NCBI GenBank assembly: GCA_050952225.1
Contig: JBMNKL010000002.1
Coordinates: 248,001-312,000 of the forward strand
Direction: 5' to 3'
From: JBMNKL01 sp050952225
Lineage (GTDB): Bacteria > Bacillota > Clostridia > Acetivibrionales > DTU013
DNA: 64,000 nucleotides
Every line of letters starts with the position of its first letter. Position 1 is the first letter of the stretch. The position numbers were made by a program, and so were the translations under genes. The notes beneath the pieces were generated by a model that was given only the letters and a program-made list of their open reading frames with translations, was not told where the DNA came from and made no database searches. Shown here piece by piece: positions 52,895-62,167 of the stretch.

Positions 52895-53899
52895 CTACCA
52901 GACCTGCTCTGCGAGAATCTCCCTGATCCGCTCCTCGATATAAATCAATGAGCCCGCGTCGACCTGGCATTGGAAGTCAATTATTATGCCTCCTCTTCCT
53001 TTAAAATAATGCAGTTGCTTTGCGAGCTTCTGATTATCCAGCAGCAAATAATGAGGAATAACCAGTGCGTCCATCCGCAAAATCAGATTTGCCACCTGGG
53101 ACGTGTCACCCTCAAATGCGACATATACATTTGACATATCAATATTTGCAGAATCAAGGCTTGAAATCATAAGGTTTTTAAAATTGCCGCTTCTGGCAAT
53201 AATTCCGATCCTGCTGTCCTTAGGTATCCCCGCAATCCTGATGATAGTATCACGCGTGGGGGATACCGCTACTTTCAGCACCTTGTCTCTAAGAGTGCCT
53301 ATCCGGCCGATTACCTGTTCATAATGAGTGATTGTAGTAATTATTGCATCATAGTTTTCAAACACCATTTCAGCGTTTGAAAATTTCAGCATATCATCCA
53401 GTAGGAAAGCCTTCACATCTATGCCGGCAAAGCTCGAAAACTGCTCTTTAAATAATGCAAGAGATTCTTCATTACAATCAATGGCGGCAATACTCACTTT
53501 TCTCCGGGAATTTCCCCTCTGCGTTATGGCAAAGTCGACCAGGGCAAGAACTTCACCGGGACTGACACGCAAAGCCTCCATTCTTTCAAGGAATTCTTCT
53601 ATGCAGCTTGCAACTAATTGTTTTTTATCCGATCCGTCATTCTCTTTTTCATCCTTTATGTAGCTCCCGCTTCCCTGCCTGGCTTCAATGACATTGCTCC
53701 TTTTTAGTTCTTCATAGGCTTTACTGGCGGTGCCCCGTGCAATGCCCAGGATTTCCGCCAGTTCCCTTTCCGTCGGCAGCTTGTCCCCCGGCTTCAAAAC
53801 ACCGCTTTTCACCGCTTCGCGCACCTGTTCGGCGATTTGCTTATATATGCCTTCGCCGGAATTTCTGTCAATATTAATAACCTGTTTCAAACGTATCAT
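52895..53899 (-). CDS. GntR-family transcriptional regulator with large C-terminal domain
   Basis: A 334-residue protein. The N-terminal winged helix (GIYKQIAEQVREAVKSGVLK, LPTERELAEILGIARGTASK, RQGSGSYI) is the YtrA-type GntR DNA-binding domain. A further 230 residues resemble a sensing domain with alternating strands and helices; I cannot name it. It lies divergent to the lar-type genes, so it may control them or itself. A near-palindrome GGTATAGACC overlaps the region between its promoter and start. Confidence 0.85.
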   Translation of the reverse strand: MIRLKQVINIDRNSGEGIYKQIAEQVREAVKSGVLKPGDKLPTERELAEILGIARGTASKAYEELKRSNVIEARQGSGSYIKDEKENDGSDKKQLVASCIEEFLERMEALRVSPGEVLALVDFAITQRGNSRRKVSIAAIDCNEESLALFKEQFSSFAGIDVKAFLLDDMLKFSNAEMVFENYDAIITTITHYEQVIGRIGTLRDKVLKVAVSPTRDTIIRIAGIPKDSRIGIIARSGNFKNLMISSLDSANIDMSNVYVAFEGDTSQVANLILRMDALVIPHYLLLDNQKLAKQLHYFKGRGGIIIDFQCQVDAGSLIYIEERIREILAEQVW

Positions 53900-53921
53900 T
53901 TGTATGCTCCAATCAGCATAT

Positions 53922-53962
53922 GGTCTATACCATTATTATAATATACTGGAGTTTGTTTTCAA
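53922..53962 (-). promoter_or_regulatory. Promoter and operator-like palindrome of the GntR gene
   Basis: TTGAAA (53957-53962), 16 bases, TATAAT (53935-53940) on the minus strand; near-palindrome GGTCTATACC at 53922-53931 just downstream of the -10, a usual site of autoregulation. Confidence 0.65.
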
Positions 53963-54048
53963 TAATATATTATGCCATTGCAGCCGGTGAGCTTTACGCA
54001 CAATAAGATAAACGCCATATTTATTGGCATCTTTTAACAATCTAAGCC

Positions 54049-54077
54049 TTGATTAGTATTGTTTGCTGTGATATAAT
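54049..54077 (+). promoter_or_regulatory. Promoter of the lar-type transcript
   Basis: TTGATT (54049-54054), 17 bases, TATAAT (54072-54077). Transcription would start near 54084, giving a leader of about 205 bases. Confidence 0.8.
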
Positions 54078-54083
54078 TTCTAC

Positions 54084-54291
54084 CAAATCTACATGAAGTA
54101 GGTTCGGGAACGCAGACGTGTTCCGTCTTTTGCACTATATGCAGCAATCTGTGTTGGATGTATGTGTGCTATTGAAGGCATGCGGTTTTCAGAAGAAGAC
54201 TGTGTGCTTTTTTATTGCCTGTGGCAAGTATCAACGGCACATCCGGCATGATTGCTGCGGAAGTTTATCATTATCACGAGGGGGTTTTATT
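54084..54291 (+). promoter_or_regulatory. Structured leader with intrinsic terminator (candidate riboswitch or attenuator)
   Basis: The leader begins with hairpins CTAC-ATGAA-GTAG, GGAAC/GTTCC and TGCA/TGCA (54085-54155). A 13-bp GU-containing stem (54178-54190/54195-54207, loop AGAA) follows with six T (54208-54213), a full intrinsic terminator 80 bases before the first gene. The upstream segment TATGTGTGC (54161-54169) can pair with the left terminator arm GCATGCGG as an antiterminator. I cannot match it to a known riboswitch. Confidence 0.6.
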
Positions 54292-54432
54292 ATGGCATGT
54301 TTTCTTGTGCCTGTTGCAGAGGCAGTCGTGACGACTGTTATCACTAAAGCTGCAGAAGCTAAAGAAACCGGACAGCCAGATTTGAAGGCCGCCACCGGCA
54401 GTGACGGCTCAGGGGCAAAAAGCACCCTTTGA
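54292..54432 (+). pseudogene. Truncated small membrane-protein gene of the lar locus
   Basis: Opens with a strong GAGGGGG site and MACFLVPVAEAVVTTVITKA, as I recall for a small membrane protein found before larB in Clostridia. After about 30 residues it runs into unrelated sequence and overlaps the start of the larB frame. The membrane segments expected further on are missing, so a deletion seems to have joined its 5' end to larB. Confidence 0.5.
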
Positions 54433-55114
54433 AGACATCGGTTTTGCAAAGGTCGATCTTCACCGCAAATTACGACAAGGTGTTGCCGAGGTCATATACG
54501 GCGCAGGAAAAACGCCCGGGCAGATTAGCGCCATCATTGACGCAATGCTCAAAAATGGACAAAGCACCATACTCATTACAAGGCTGTCCCCCGAAGTTGC
54601 TGAAATTATAAAGAATGATGCAATATATGACCTTGATTATCATGCCGAAGCAAAAATCGGCATTATAGGCACAATACCCGAACCGGACGGCATTGGAAAG
54701 ATCGTCGTGGCCACCGGGGGCACCAGTGATATTCCGGTAGCCGAAGAAGCGGCACTTACCGCCGAGGTCCTTGGAAATGAGGTCACCCGGCTGTATGATG
54801 TGGGCGTCGCGGGATTGCACCGGTTGCTCGCTCACATGGATGAAATTATGAGCGCAAGTGTCATCATCGCTGTCGCAGGAATGGAGGGAGCTCTTGCCAG
54901 CGTAATCGGCGGCCTTGCTGACTGTCCGGTAATTGCCGTGCCTGCGAGCGTCGGCTACGGGGCATCCTTCGGCGGATTATCCGCACTGTTGTCCATGCTT
55001 AATTCCTGCGCAAGCGGCGTGTCTGTCGTCAACATAGACAATGGCTTCGGAGCCGGGTATATTGCAAGCATGATAAATCATATGGGAGAGAAATCGAAAT
55101 GCCGGCTGGAATGA
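54401..55114 (+). CDS. larB: Nickel pincer cofactor biosynthesis protein LarB, N-terminally shortened
   Basis: A 237-residue LarB. The usual PFEDIGFAKVDLHRKLRQG segment, the PurE-like catalytic domain (ATGGTSDIPVAEEAALTAEV) and the C-terminal NSCASGVSVVNIDNGFGAGY are intact. LarB carboxylates and hydrolyses nicotinic acid adenine dinucleotide in making the nickel pincer cofactor of lactate racemase. The frame begins at GTG without a good ribosome site; the N-terminal helical segment of relatives (about 25-30 residues) is missing, consistent with a deletion upstream. Confidence 0.85.
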   Translation: MTAQGQKAPFEDIGFAKVDLHRKLRQGVAEVIYGAGKTPGQISAIIDAMLKNGQSTILITRLSPEVAEIIKNDAIYDLDYHAEAKIGIIGTIPEPDGIGKIVVATGGTSDIPVAEEAALTAEVLGNEVTRLYDVGVAGLHRLLAHMDEIMSASVIIAVAGMEGALASVIGGLADCPVIAVPASVGYGASFGGLSALLSMLNSCASGVSVVNIDNGFGAGYIASMINHMGEKSKCRLE

Positions 55115-55422
55115 AAAAATCCCGCCCGGGAACTCTTATCCATATACTGTGCCATGAACAGGATAAGAAAAAACTCGTAAGAGCTGCATTTAAGTACACG
55201 ACCACCATTGGAATACGAGAAGTTGTTTGCAACCGGTATGTTCTGGAACGCAGTATAACAACTTTGCAGACCCCGTACGGAGAAGTGAGGCGCAAGGATT
55301 CCGCCGGATACGGCGTGAGCCGCTCCAAGTACGAGTATGACGATCTCTCAAGAATTGCCGGCGAAAGAGGCATCAGCATTTCAGAAGTAATCAGGCTAAT
55401 CGGAGGAAAGGGAAACTGTTAA
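55099..55422 (+). CDS. LarC2-like nickel insertion protein fragment
   Basis: A 107-residue protein equal to the C-terminal part of LarC (KKSRPGTLIHILCHEQDKKK, TTTIGIREVVCNRYVLERSI, YGEVRRKDSAGYGVSRSKYE). LarC inserts nickel into the pincer cofactor; in Lactobacillus it is made from larC1 and larC2 by frameshifting. Here larC1 is absent and larC2 overlaps larB by 16 bases. GGGAGAG precedes ATG by eight bases, so it is translated on its own. Confidence 0.85.
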   Translation: MPAGMKKSRPGTLIHILCHEQDKKKLVRAAFKYTTTIGIREVVCNRYVLERSITTLQTPYGEVRRKDSAGYGVSRSKYEYDDLSRIAGERGISISEVIRLIGGKGNC

Positions 55423-55423
55423 G

Positions 55424-55500
55424 CCGGCAGCGCCATCCAGCCCTGCCTTGCCGTCAACAGCGCCGCCGGCATAAACAGATGCGCGGGCGCATGTTTCGTT
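55424..55500. repeat. Convergent-gene hairpins between larC2 and eno
   Basis: GCCGGC-A-GCGC pairs with GCGC-C-GCCGGC (55424-55472) and a second hairpin ATGCGC/GCGCAT lies near 55482-55496. Neither has a clear T-run. Confidence 0.5.
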
Positions 55501-55524
55501 CATGCACATGCACCCCTGGCAATA

Positions 55525-56826
55525 CTATTTATTTTTCAAATTGAACCATGCGTCAAGCCCGGGGTAAATTGCCGCTTCCCCAAGCTCCTCTTCTATACGC
55601 AGAAGCTGGTTGTACTTAGCGACACGGTCGGTCCTTGAAGGAGCCCCGGTCTTAATCTGTCCCGAGTTCACCGCTACGGCGATATCCGCAATAGTAGTAT
55701 CCTCGGTTTCGCCTGACCTGTGAGACGTCACGGCGGTGTATCCTGCCCGGTTTGCCATCTGGATCGCATCAAGCGTCTCGGTTAGTGTGCCGATCTGGTT
55801 AACTTTAATAAGGATAGAGTTGGCTACTCCATTATCGATACCCTTCTTCAGTCTCTCGGTGTTGGTTACAAAAAGGTCGTCCCCGACTAGTTGTATCTTG
55901 TCTCCAAGCTTTTGCGTAAGTATTTTCCAGCCTTCCCAATCATCCTCGGCCAAACCGTCCTCAAGAGAAATAATCGGGTATTTCTCCACCAGGCCGGCCC
56001 AGTATTCCACCATTTCATCCCTGGTCATGCTTATGCCTGTTTTCCAGAAACTATAGGTGCCGTCTTCCTGGTACATTTCAGTAGCTGCTGCATCAATAGC
56101 TATCCTGAAGTCGTCTCCCGGCTTATAGCCCGCTTTCTCAACAGCCTCAAGAATAACCTTGATTGCCTCCTCATCGTCCTTGAGATCCGGCGCAAATCCG
56201 CCCTCGTCCCCAACTGCCGTCGAATAACCCTTGGAGCTCAGGACTTTCTTTAGGTTGTGGAACACCTCGGCGCACATCATCAGTGCGTTCCTGAAACAGT
56301 CCGCGCCAACCGGCATAATCATGAACTCCTGTATGTTGACGCTGTTGTCCGCGTGCTTGCCGCCATTTATAATATTCATCATCGGTACCGGCAAGACCTT
56401 TGCATTAACGCCGCCTATATACTGGTACAGGCTGATGCCCAGCGCTTCCGCAGCCGCCTTGGCGACAGCCAGCGAAACGCCGAGGATTGCATTGGCGCCG
56501 AGTTTGCCTTTATTGGGCGTGCCGTCAAGGGCAATCATCAGTTTATCCACCGCGACCTGGTCAAATACATTCATTCCTTCAACCTCAGGCGCTATAATTT
56601 CATTGATGTTTGATACCGCGTTAAGGACCCCCTTGCCGAGATACCTGCTTGAATCTCCGTCCCTAAGCTCTACCGCTTCAAAAGCCCCTGTTGACGCACC
56701 TGACGGGACCGCCGCCCGGCCTACAAATCCTCCCTCAGCTATAACCTCGACTTCAACGGTAGGATTTCCCCGGGAATCGATAATCTCTCTTCCAAATACG
56801 CTTTCAATCTCAAGATACTGCTTCAT
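55525..56826 (-). CDS. eno: Enolase
   Basis: A 433-residue enolase converting 2-phosphoglycerate to phosphoenolpyruvate. Signature parts: REIIDSRGNPTVEVEV, GANAILGVSLAVAKAAA, VGDEGGFAPDL, the metal/active-site LEDGLAEDDWEGW, LVGDDLFVTN and SHRSGETEDTTIADIAVA. Length is normal. ATG at 56826 follows GGAGAAATTGG; an in-frame start at 56844 is unnecessary. Confidence 0.98.
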   Translation of the reverse strand: MKQYLEIESVFGREIIDSRGNPTVEVEVIAEGGFVGRAAVPSGASTGAFEAVELRDGDSSRYLGKGVLNAVSNINEIIAPEVEGMNVFDQVAVDKLMIALDGTPNKGKLGANAILGVSLAVAKAAAEALGISLYQYIGGVNAKVLPVPMMNIINGGKHADNSVNIQEFMIMPVGADCFRNALMMCAEVFHNLKKVLSSKGYSTAVGDEGGFAPDLKDDEEAIKVILEAVEKAGYKPGDDFRIAIDAAATEMYQEDGTYSFWKTGISMTRDEMVEYWAGLVEKYPIISLEDGLAEDDWEGWKILTQKLGDKIQLVGDDLFVTNTERLKKGIDNGVANSILIKVNQIGTLTETLDAIQMANRAGYTAVTSHRSGETEDTTIADIAVAVNSGQIKTGAPSRTDRVAKYNQLLRIEEELGEAAIYPGLDAWFNLKNK

Positions 56827-56892
56827 TCCAATTTCTCCTTCCAATCGTATATTTCAGCTTTTTAAAGAAGCATGATGCCAATTAATTACAAT

Positions 56893-56921
56893 AGCATACA
56901 CTATTTATACCAAATTGTAAA
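56893..56921 (-). promoter_or_regulatory. Promoter candidate of eno
   Basis: TTTACA (56916-56921), 17 bases, TATGCT (56893-56898) on the minus strand. Confidence 0.55.
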
Positions 56922-57099
56922 TGCCGCCCTAGTTATTTTATCAAAAAATTATAAAATAAAACATCAAAATTTACGCTTTGCATCAATGGCCCTGTTTTTT
57001 TATTCCAACCGTTCAAACTGTGTAACGCCTGTTATCTCTTTATACTATATATTTGCAATTTCGTCATTATTTTTATAGAATTAATTCGAGGTGTACTCA

Positions 57100-58968
57100 G
57101 TGAGGCCATTGCAAGTAAGAAATGAAAAATCACCGGAAAAAATGCCACGAGTCAGCACGCTGTATCTTAAATTGAGTTCGAGGCTGTCATTATATTTTTT
57201 GTTATTAATAGTCCTTCCATTTCTCATCGCATCGGCCGCTGCATATTTCGATGAGCGTTTACAGGCAGTGGCAGTGGCTTTTGAAACCGCACTGACAAGA
57301 ATTTCCCAGGAAAAAAGTTCAATAGGCGTCCGCCTTGGAGAACTTGAATTATCTTTAAAAGCCGTAACAGGTTCACTGTCATATGCCGAAGCATCCGCAA
57401 TGACCGCCGCGCCGGCCACAACCACCCGTCCGGCAGAGGCGGCAGCTTCACCGCATCCTGCCCCGGCACACGCGGTAATACCGGGCAAAATCCTGGATAA
57501 GTTTACGCCTGTCCAGGCAAATTCCCTTTCTGCCGTATACCTGGCAGACAGCAGTGGCATAAGAGCAGTCTGCGGTCCCGACGCCTTGCATGCATCCATT
57601 AGCAGCCCGTCAGAGCAGAAATGGTTTAGTGATGCGGTTAAAAACCCTGACAAGGTCATTCTTGTCGGAATTGTGCAGCGCTTTTACCGGGAAGGCGCCA
57701 GCAAAGCCGTCCTGTGCGCTGCAAAGTCCTTGCAGGGCATCAATAGCGGTCCCGACCGCCCCGCCGTGCTTCTCTTCGATTTCGACCACAGCCTTCTTGC
57801 CGGGTTTTTAAAAGCAGCCAGCGGATTAAAAACCGAAAGGCTTATAATCGACTATGAGGGAAACATAATCTACTGCCGCGACACCGGCAAGCTGGCAACA
57901 ACGGTTGAAGATACGCTCCTGGAAGCAATCGGCGCCTCCGATGAGGGGTTTGGACAAGTACAGTATAATGACGTGAATTATTATATGACATATGCAAAGT
58001 ATCCCGAATACAACTGGATATTTATAGACTTAAATCCCGTGTCAAATGTCACGGGCGGGCTGTTGGCGCACAGCCGGTATTTAGTTGCCTGTTTTATGAC
58101 TGTCCCTGTTCTCTTGATGGCATATTTGGTCTTATCGCTTAAACTGATAAAGCCTATCAACGAATTAACATCGGTTATCACGGATTTTGAAAACGTGTTT
58201 ACGGGCGGAAACGCAAGCAGCACTCTGCCGCTGCTGCGCAAGGGGCAGGATAAATCCGTTCTGGGCGGAGCTTCTGATGTGGAATCCCTTATCAGCAAGA
58301 TAAACGCAATCCGGCTCAGCCAAAAGGAAGCCGAGCTAAACTCCCTGCAAAACCAGATAAATCCCCATTTTCTGTACAACACTCTTGAATCGATAAGGGG
58401 AGCCGCATTATACCATGGCATTCACGATATTGCGTCGATGTCGAGGGCATTGTCGCTGCTCTTCCGCTACAGCATCAGCGATCGTGTTCTTGTTACGGTG
58501 AAAGAGGAATTGCGGCATCTTGAGAACTATATTTCGATACAGAACTTCAGGTACGAGAACAAGTTCGAACTGGTTTACAGCATACCCCCGGCCATGATGG
58601 ACATTAAAATACTAAAACTCACTCTTCAGCCATTAATAGAGAATTCGATAAAGCATGGCCTTGAAATGAAACTTGGCAGGGGAACGATAAAGATAGAAAT
58701 GATGGAACTTGATAACAATATAAAAATTCAGGTTACGGATAACGGCCTTGGTATACCACCAAGGAAAATAGAAGAGTTAAACAGGTCTCTGGCAGGCGGG
58801 AAATACCAGCCCGGCATCCTTGGCGAACATTCCGGTGCGGGAATTGGCGTTGCAAACGTAAACTCGCGTATCAAGCTCTATTTTGGCGAGCAATACGGGC
58901 TTAGATTCAGGGAGGCTACTGTCGGAGTTACCGTCGAAATAATCCTTCCGGCGGTAAAGGACATATAA
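57100..58968 (+). CDS. YesM-type membrane sensor histidine kinase
   Basis: A sensor of about 622 residues. The first membrane helix is LYFLLLIVLPFLIASAAAYF. An extracellular cache-like domain of about 270 residues contains an unusual Ala/Pro/Thr stretch (TAAPATTTRPAEAAASPHPA). The second helix (LVACFMTVPVLLMAYLVLSL) and a HAMP region follow. The His_kinase domain has the phospho-accepting His in NPHFLYNTLESIRG, and HATPase shows LQPLIENSIKHG and DNGLGIP. GTG at 57100 has GAGG eight bases upstream. It pairs with the next gene; such systems usually sense carbohydrates. Confidence 0.93.
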   Translation: MRPLQVRNEKSPEKMPRVSTLYLKLSSRLSLYFLLLIVLPFLIASAAAYFDERLQAVAVAFETALTRISQEKSSIGVRLGELELSLKAVTGSLSYAEASAMTAAPATTTRPAEAAASPHPAPAHAVIPGKILDKFTPVQANSLSAVYLADSSGIRAVCGPDALHASISSPSEQKWFSDAVKNPDKVILVGIVQRFYREGASKAVLCAAKSLQGINSGPDRPAVLLFDFDHSLLAGFLKAASGLKTERLIIDYEGNIIYCRDTGKLATTVEDTLLEAIGASDEGFGQVQYNDVNYYMTYAKYPEYNWIFIDLNPVSNVTGGLLAHSRYLVACFMTVPVLLMAYLVLSLKLIKPINELTSVITDFENVFTGGNASSTLPLLRKGQDKSVLGGASDVESLISKINAIRLSQKEAELNSLQNQINPHFLYNTLESIRGAALYHGIHDIASMSRALSLLFRYSISDRVLVTVKEELRHLENYISIQNFRYENKFELVYSIPPAMMDIKILKLTLQPLIENSIKHGLEMKLGRGTIKIEMMELDNNIKIQVTDNGLGIPPRKIEELNRSLAGGKYQPGILGEHSGAGIGVANVNSRIKLYFGEQYGLRFREATVGVTVEIILPAVKDI

Positions 58969-58997
58969 TCATTTAATAATCAGGAGGCAGGCCGGAC

Positions 58998-60605
58998 ATG
59001 CTGAAGCTTATAATAGCCGATGATGAAAAATGGGTAAGGACAACGATAAAGTCGCTCATACCTTTTGAGAAGCTGAACCTGACGTTGTCATGCGAAGCCT
59101 CAAATGGCATTGAGGCGCTGGAATTGTGCAGACAGCACAAACCCGATATCCTGTTGACCGATATAAAGATGCCGGGTCTTACCGGGCTTGAGCTCATAAA
59201 AGAGGCGCTGAATGTGCTGCCAGACCTGAAAATAATAATAATAAGCGGATACGGCGATTTTGAATATGCAAAAACCGCTATGAAATATGGAATAACGGAT
59301 TACCTGCTTAAACCGGTAGATGAAAAGGAACTGGAGCAGGCCCTGAAGAGGATTGGCAATGAGATTGCCGAAAGAGAACGCTTGAAGAAAGAAAAGGAAG
59401 CGGAAGCAAAACGGCTCAAAAAAGCCATTCCTGTTGTGTGCGAGTCTTTCTTAAACCAGGTAATATCGCAAAACAACATGACTTCCGAAAAAATAACAGG
59501 CGAGATTCAAAAATACAATATAAATTTTCAAAACGACATTTTTTCGGTAGTTGCCATGGTTCCCGATTCGGATATAAAATCAGCGGATCAAGGCAACGCA
59601 GCCGATTATTACAGGACAGTCGTCAAAAGATTGATGAAAAGGTATTTAAGAGCCGTCACCTTCCCGCTTGAAGGAAATAAAACAGTGCTTGTTTCCATTA
59701 TTAACGGCTTTATTGACAGGGAAGCCATTGCCAGGGCCTTCCGCCTGTGCAACCGCCTGCTTTTGAAAAGGCATTCCTTTAGCGTTTCCGCCGGCGTGAG
59801 CGGCACAACCCACGAAGCGTGCATGCTGAACAAGCTATTCAACCAGGCAAGGGAAACGCTTGAAGCAAGATTCTGGCGCGGACCCGCCACACTGGCATTT
59901 CATATGCCGGGGCATATGCCGGATGATTTCGATTTAACTCTCACCGAAGAAATCCTGAATAAAATCGTATTGAACCTGAAGCTCTCCAACATAAATACGG
60001 CAATATCTTACGTGGAGGACACCATGCGCACTTTAAACCGCAATGTGAGGCCCGACTTAATAAAGGAATTCTTCTGGCAGTTTATACAATCCGTAATAAT
60101 CCTGCTTAACATCCAGGTCTCCTTCATACGCCATGAAACCGCCGTAACGGGTGAACATCCCTACGAAAGGATCAAGGGATCACCTTTCCTGGAAAGCCTG
60201 GAGGAAAATGTGAAAGGTCTGCTCAGGCATATTTTCGATTTTTATCATGATAAAAACCCACAGATCAATGGAAGCCTGGTCGAAAAAGCCAAGAAGATAA
60301 TCGAAGGCAATTTCGCGGGCGATATAAGCCTTGAGCAGGTCGCAAGGCAGGTCCACTTAAGCCCTGCCTACCTGAGCGAGCTTTTCAAGAAAGAGACCGG
60401 CATGAGCTTTATAGACTACAAGACGGTTATAAGGATCGAGCAAGCCAAAAAGCTGCTTATGCTGCCTTCATCCAGCATAAGCGAGGTCAGCGGCAAGGTG
60501 GGCTACTCGGACCCGAAGTACTTCAGCAAGCTGTTTAAAAAAATCACGGGAAAAACAATAAATCAATATAGGAAAGAACTCCACAGCAACCGCAACAAAG
60601 TCTGA
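58998..60605 (+). CDS. YesN-type response regulator with AraC DNA-binding domain
   Basis: A 535-residue regulator. The receiver domain has phosphorylatable Asp55 in DILLTDIKMPGL and Lys in YLLKPVDEKE. A middle region follows (about 140-420), then two AraC-type helix-turn-helix motifs (ISLEQVARQVHLSPAYLSEL, ISEVSGKVGYSDPKYFSKLF). GGAGG precedes ATG. It is co-transcribed with the kinase. Target genes are not visible nearby; the neighbours are glycolytic genes on the other strand. Confidence 0.95.
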   Translation: MLKLIIADDEKWVRTTIKSLIPFEKLNLTLSCEASNGIEALELCRQHKPDILLTDIKMPGLTGLELIKEALNVLPDLKIIIISGYGDFEYAKTAMKYGITDYLLKPVDEKELEQALKRIGNEIAERERLKKEKEAEAKRLKKAIPVVCESFLNQVISQNNMTSEKITGEIQKYNINFQNDIFSVVAMVPDSDIKSADQGNAADYYRTVVKRLMKRYLRAVTFPLEGNKTVLVSIINGFIDREAIARAFRLCNRLLLKRHSFSVSAGVSGTTHEACMLNKLFNQARETLEARFWRGPATLAFHMPGHMPDDFDLTLTEEILNKIVLNLKLSNINTAISYVEDTMRTLNRNVRPDLIKEFFWQFIQSVIILLNIQVSFIRHETAVTGEHPYERIKGSPFLESLEENVKGLLRHIFDFYHDKNPQINGSLVEKAKKIIEGNFAGDISLEQVARQVHLSPAYLSELFKKETGMSFIDYKTVIRIEQAKKLLMLPSSSISEVSGKVGYSDPKYFSKLFKKITGKTINQYRKELHSNRNKV

Positions 60606-60628
60606 CATCTTGTCCGCCGGTTCGCCAG

Positions 60629-62167
60629 CTATACCAGCAGCGAGTTGCCCGTCATTTCCGCGGGCTTATCCAGGCCCAGCAGTTCCAGCATGGTCGGTGC
60701 CAGGTCGGCAAGCCGGCCTTCTTTCAGCTGCCTGCCGTCAAGGCCTATGCCTACCAGCGGTACGACATTGGTCGTATGGGCGGTATAAGCTCCTCCCGTT
60801 TCATAATCTATCATCTGCTCGGCATTTCCATGGTCGGCGGTAATAAGAACAACGCCGTTTTTCTCCCTGACTTCCTCAACTATCCTGCCCAGGCATTTAT
60901 CTATGGCCTCGACAGCCGCCTTTGCCGCGTCAAAGACACCGGTATGGCCGACCATATCGCAGTTGGCGAAGTTCAGCACGATAACGTCATACTTGTCCGA
61001 AGCTATTCTCTTCAAAACTTCATCCGTTACTTCAAATGCGCTCATTTCAGGTTTAAGGTCATATGTCGCCACCTTTGGCGAAGGAATCAGCACGCGGTCT
61101 TCGCCCTCGTACATTGTCTCCACGCCGCCGTTGAAGAAAAACGTAACATGCGCATATTTCTCCGTCTCCGCTATCCTGAGCTGTTTAAGTCCGTGTTTGC
61201 TGATGTATTCACCGAACGTGTTAGAAAGACTTTCAGGTTTAAAGGCAATTTTCACATTTGGCATAGTCTTGTCATATTGCGTCATGCATACGTAATATAG
61301 CGGGAAAAACCCATGAGCCCTTTCAAAACCGGTAAAATCAGGGTCCACGAATGCCCTGGTTATCTCCCTCGCCCGGTCGGGCCTGAAGTTGAAGAAGATT
61401 ATCGAGTCATTGCTGCCGATCGTGGCCATCGGCCTGCCGTCCCGGACAATTACCGTGGGTTTTACAAATTCGTCGAATTCCTGCCTTTTGTAAGATTCCA
61501 TCACGGCTTCCGAGGCTGTTTCCGCCGTCAATCCCTGTCCCAGGACCATCGCATCATAAGCCAGCTTAACGCGTTCCCACCTGTTGTCCCTGTCCATTGC
61601 GTAATACCTTCCCATAACGCTGGCAATCCTGCCTGTTCCGATTTCCGCCAGCTTTTCTTCAAGCTCGGCAACATAATCTTTTGCGCTGTCGGGAGGCACA
61701 TCCCTTCCGTCGAAGAAACAATGTACATAAACATCCTTAAGCCCGTTCCTTTTAGCCATCTCAACCAGCGCATAAAGGTGGGTGTTGTGGCTGTGGACTC
61801 CTCCGTCCGAAAGCAGCCCATATATATGCAGCTTGGAACGGTGGGCCTTGCAATTTTCAATAGCCCCGGTAAACTCCGGCTTTTCGAAAAAGTCCCCGTC
61901 CTCTATTGATTTCGTGATTCTCGTCAATTCCTGGTAGACTATGCGCCCGGCACCTATATTGGTGTGACCCACCTCGGAATTTCCCATTTGCCCCTGCGGA
62001 AGGCCTACGTCCATGCCGCTCGTATGAATCACGGTGTTTGGATAATCCCTCATAAAACCGTCCATATTCGGCTTGTGGGCAGCTCTAACGGCATTTCCCT
62101 CTTCCCGCGGATTTATTCCATATCCGTCAAGTATGATTAACATAACCGGTTTTTTCCCCACTGTCAT
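60629..62167 (-). CDS. gpmI: 2,3-bisphosphoglycerate-independent phosphoglycerate mutase
   Basis: A 512-residue Mn-dependent enzyme. Metal ligands are in ILDGYGINPREEGNAV and ITADHGNAEQM; the phosphoserine is in GQMGNSEVGHTNIGAGR. Other signatures are HCFFDGRDVPPDSAKDY and NFANCDMVGHTG. It interconverts 3- and 2-phosphoglycerate. AAAGGAGAG precedes ATG. It follows the pgk-tpi gene after a terminator and would normally be adjacent to eno. Confidence 0.98.
   Translation of the reverse strand: MTVGKKPVMLIILDGYGINPREEGNAVRAAHKPNMDGFMRDYPNTVIHTSGMDVGLPQGQMGNSEVGHTNIGAGRIVYQELTRITKSIEDGDFFEKPEFTGAIENCKAHRSKLHIYGLLSDGGVHSHNTHLYALVEMAKRNGLKDVYVHCFFDGRDVPPDSAKDYVAELEEKLAEIGTGRIASVMGRYYAMDRDNRWERVKLAYDAMVLGQGLTAETASEAVMESYKRQEFDEFVKPTVIVRDGRPMATIGSNDSIIFFNFRPDRAREITRAFVDPDFTGFERAHGFFPLYYVCMTQYDKTMPNVKIAFKPESLSNTFGEYISKHGLKQLRIAETEKYAHVTFFFNGGVETMYEGEDRVLIPSPKVATYDLKPEMSAFEVTDEVLKRIASDKYDVIVLNFANCDMVGHTGVFDAAKAAVEAIDKCLGRIVEEVREKNGVVLITADHGNAEQMIDYETGGAYTAHTTNVVPLVGIGLDGRQLKEGRLADLAPTMLELLGLDKPAEMTGNSLLV

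Noticed and set aside
54084..54291. Assignment of the lar leader to a cobalamin, NiCo, moco or ZTP riboswitch
   Set aside because: The conserved core strings I remember for these classes are not present; it is left as unclassified.
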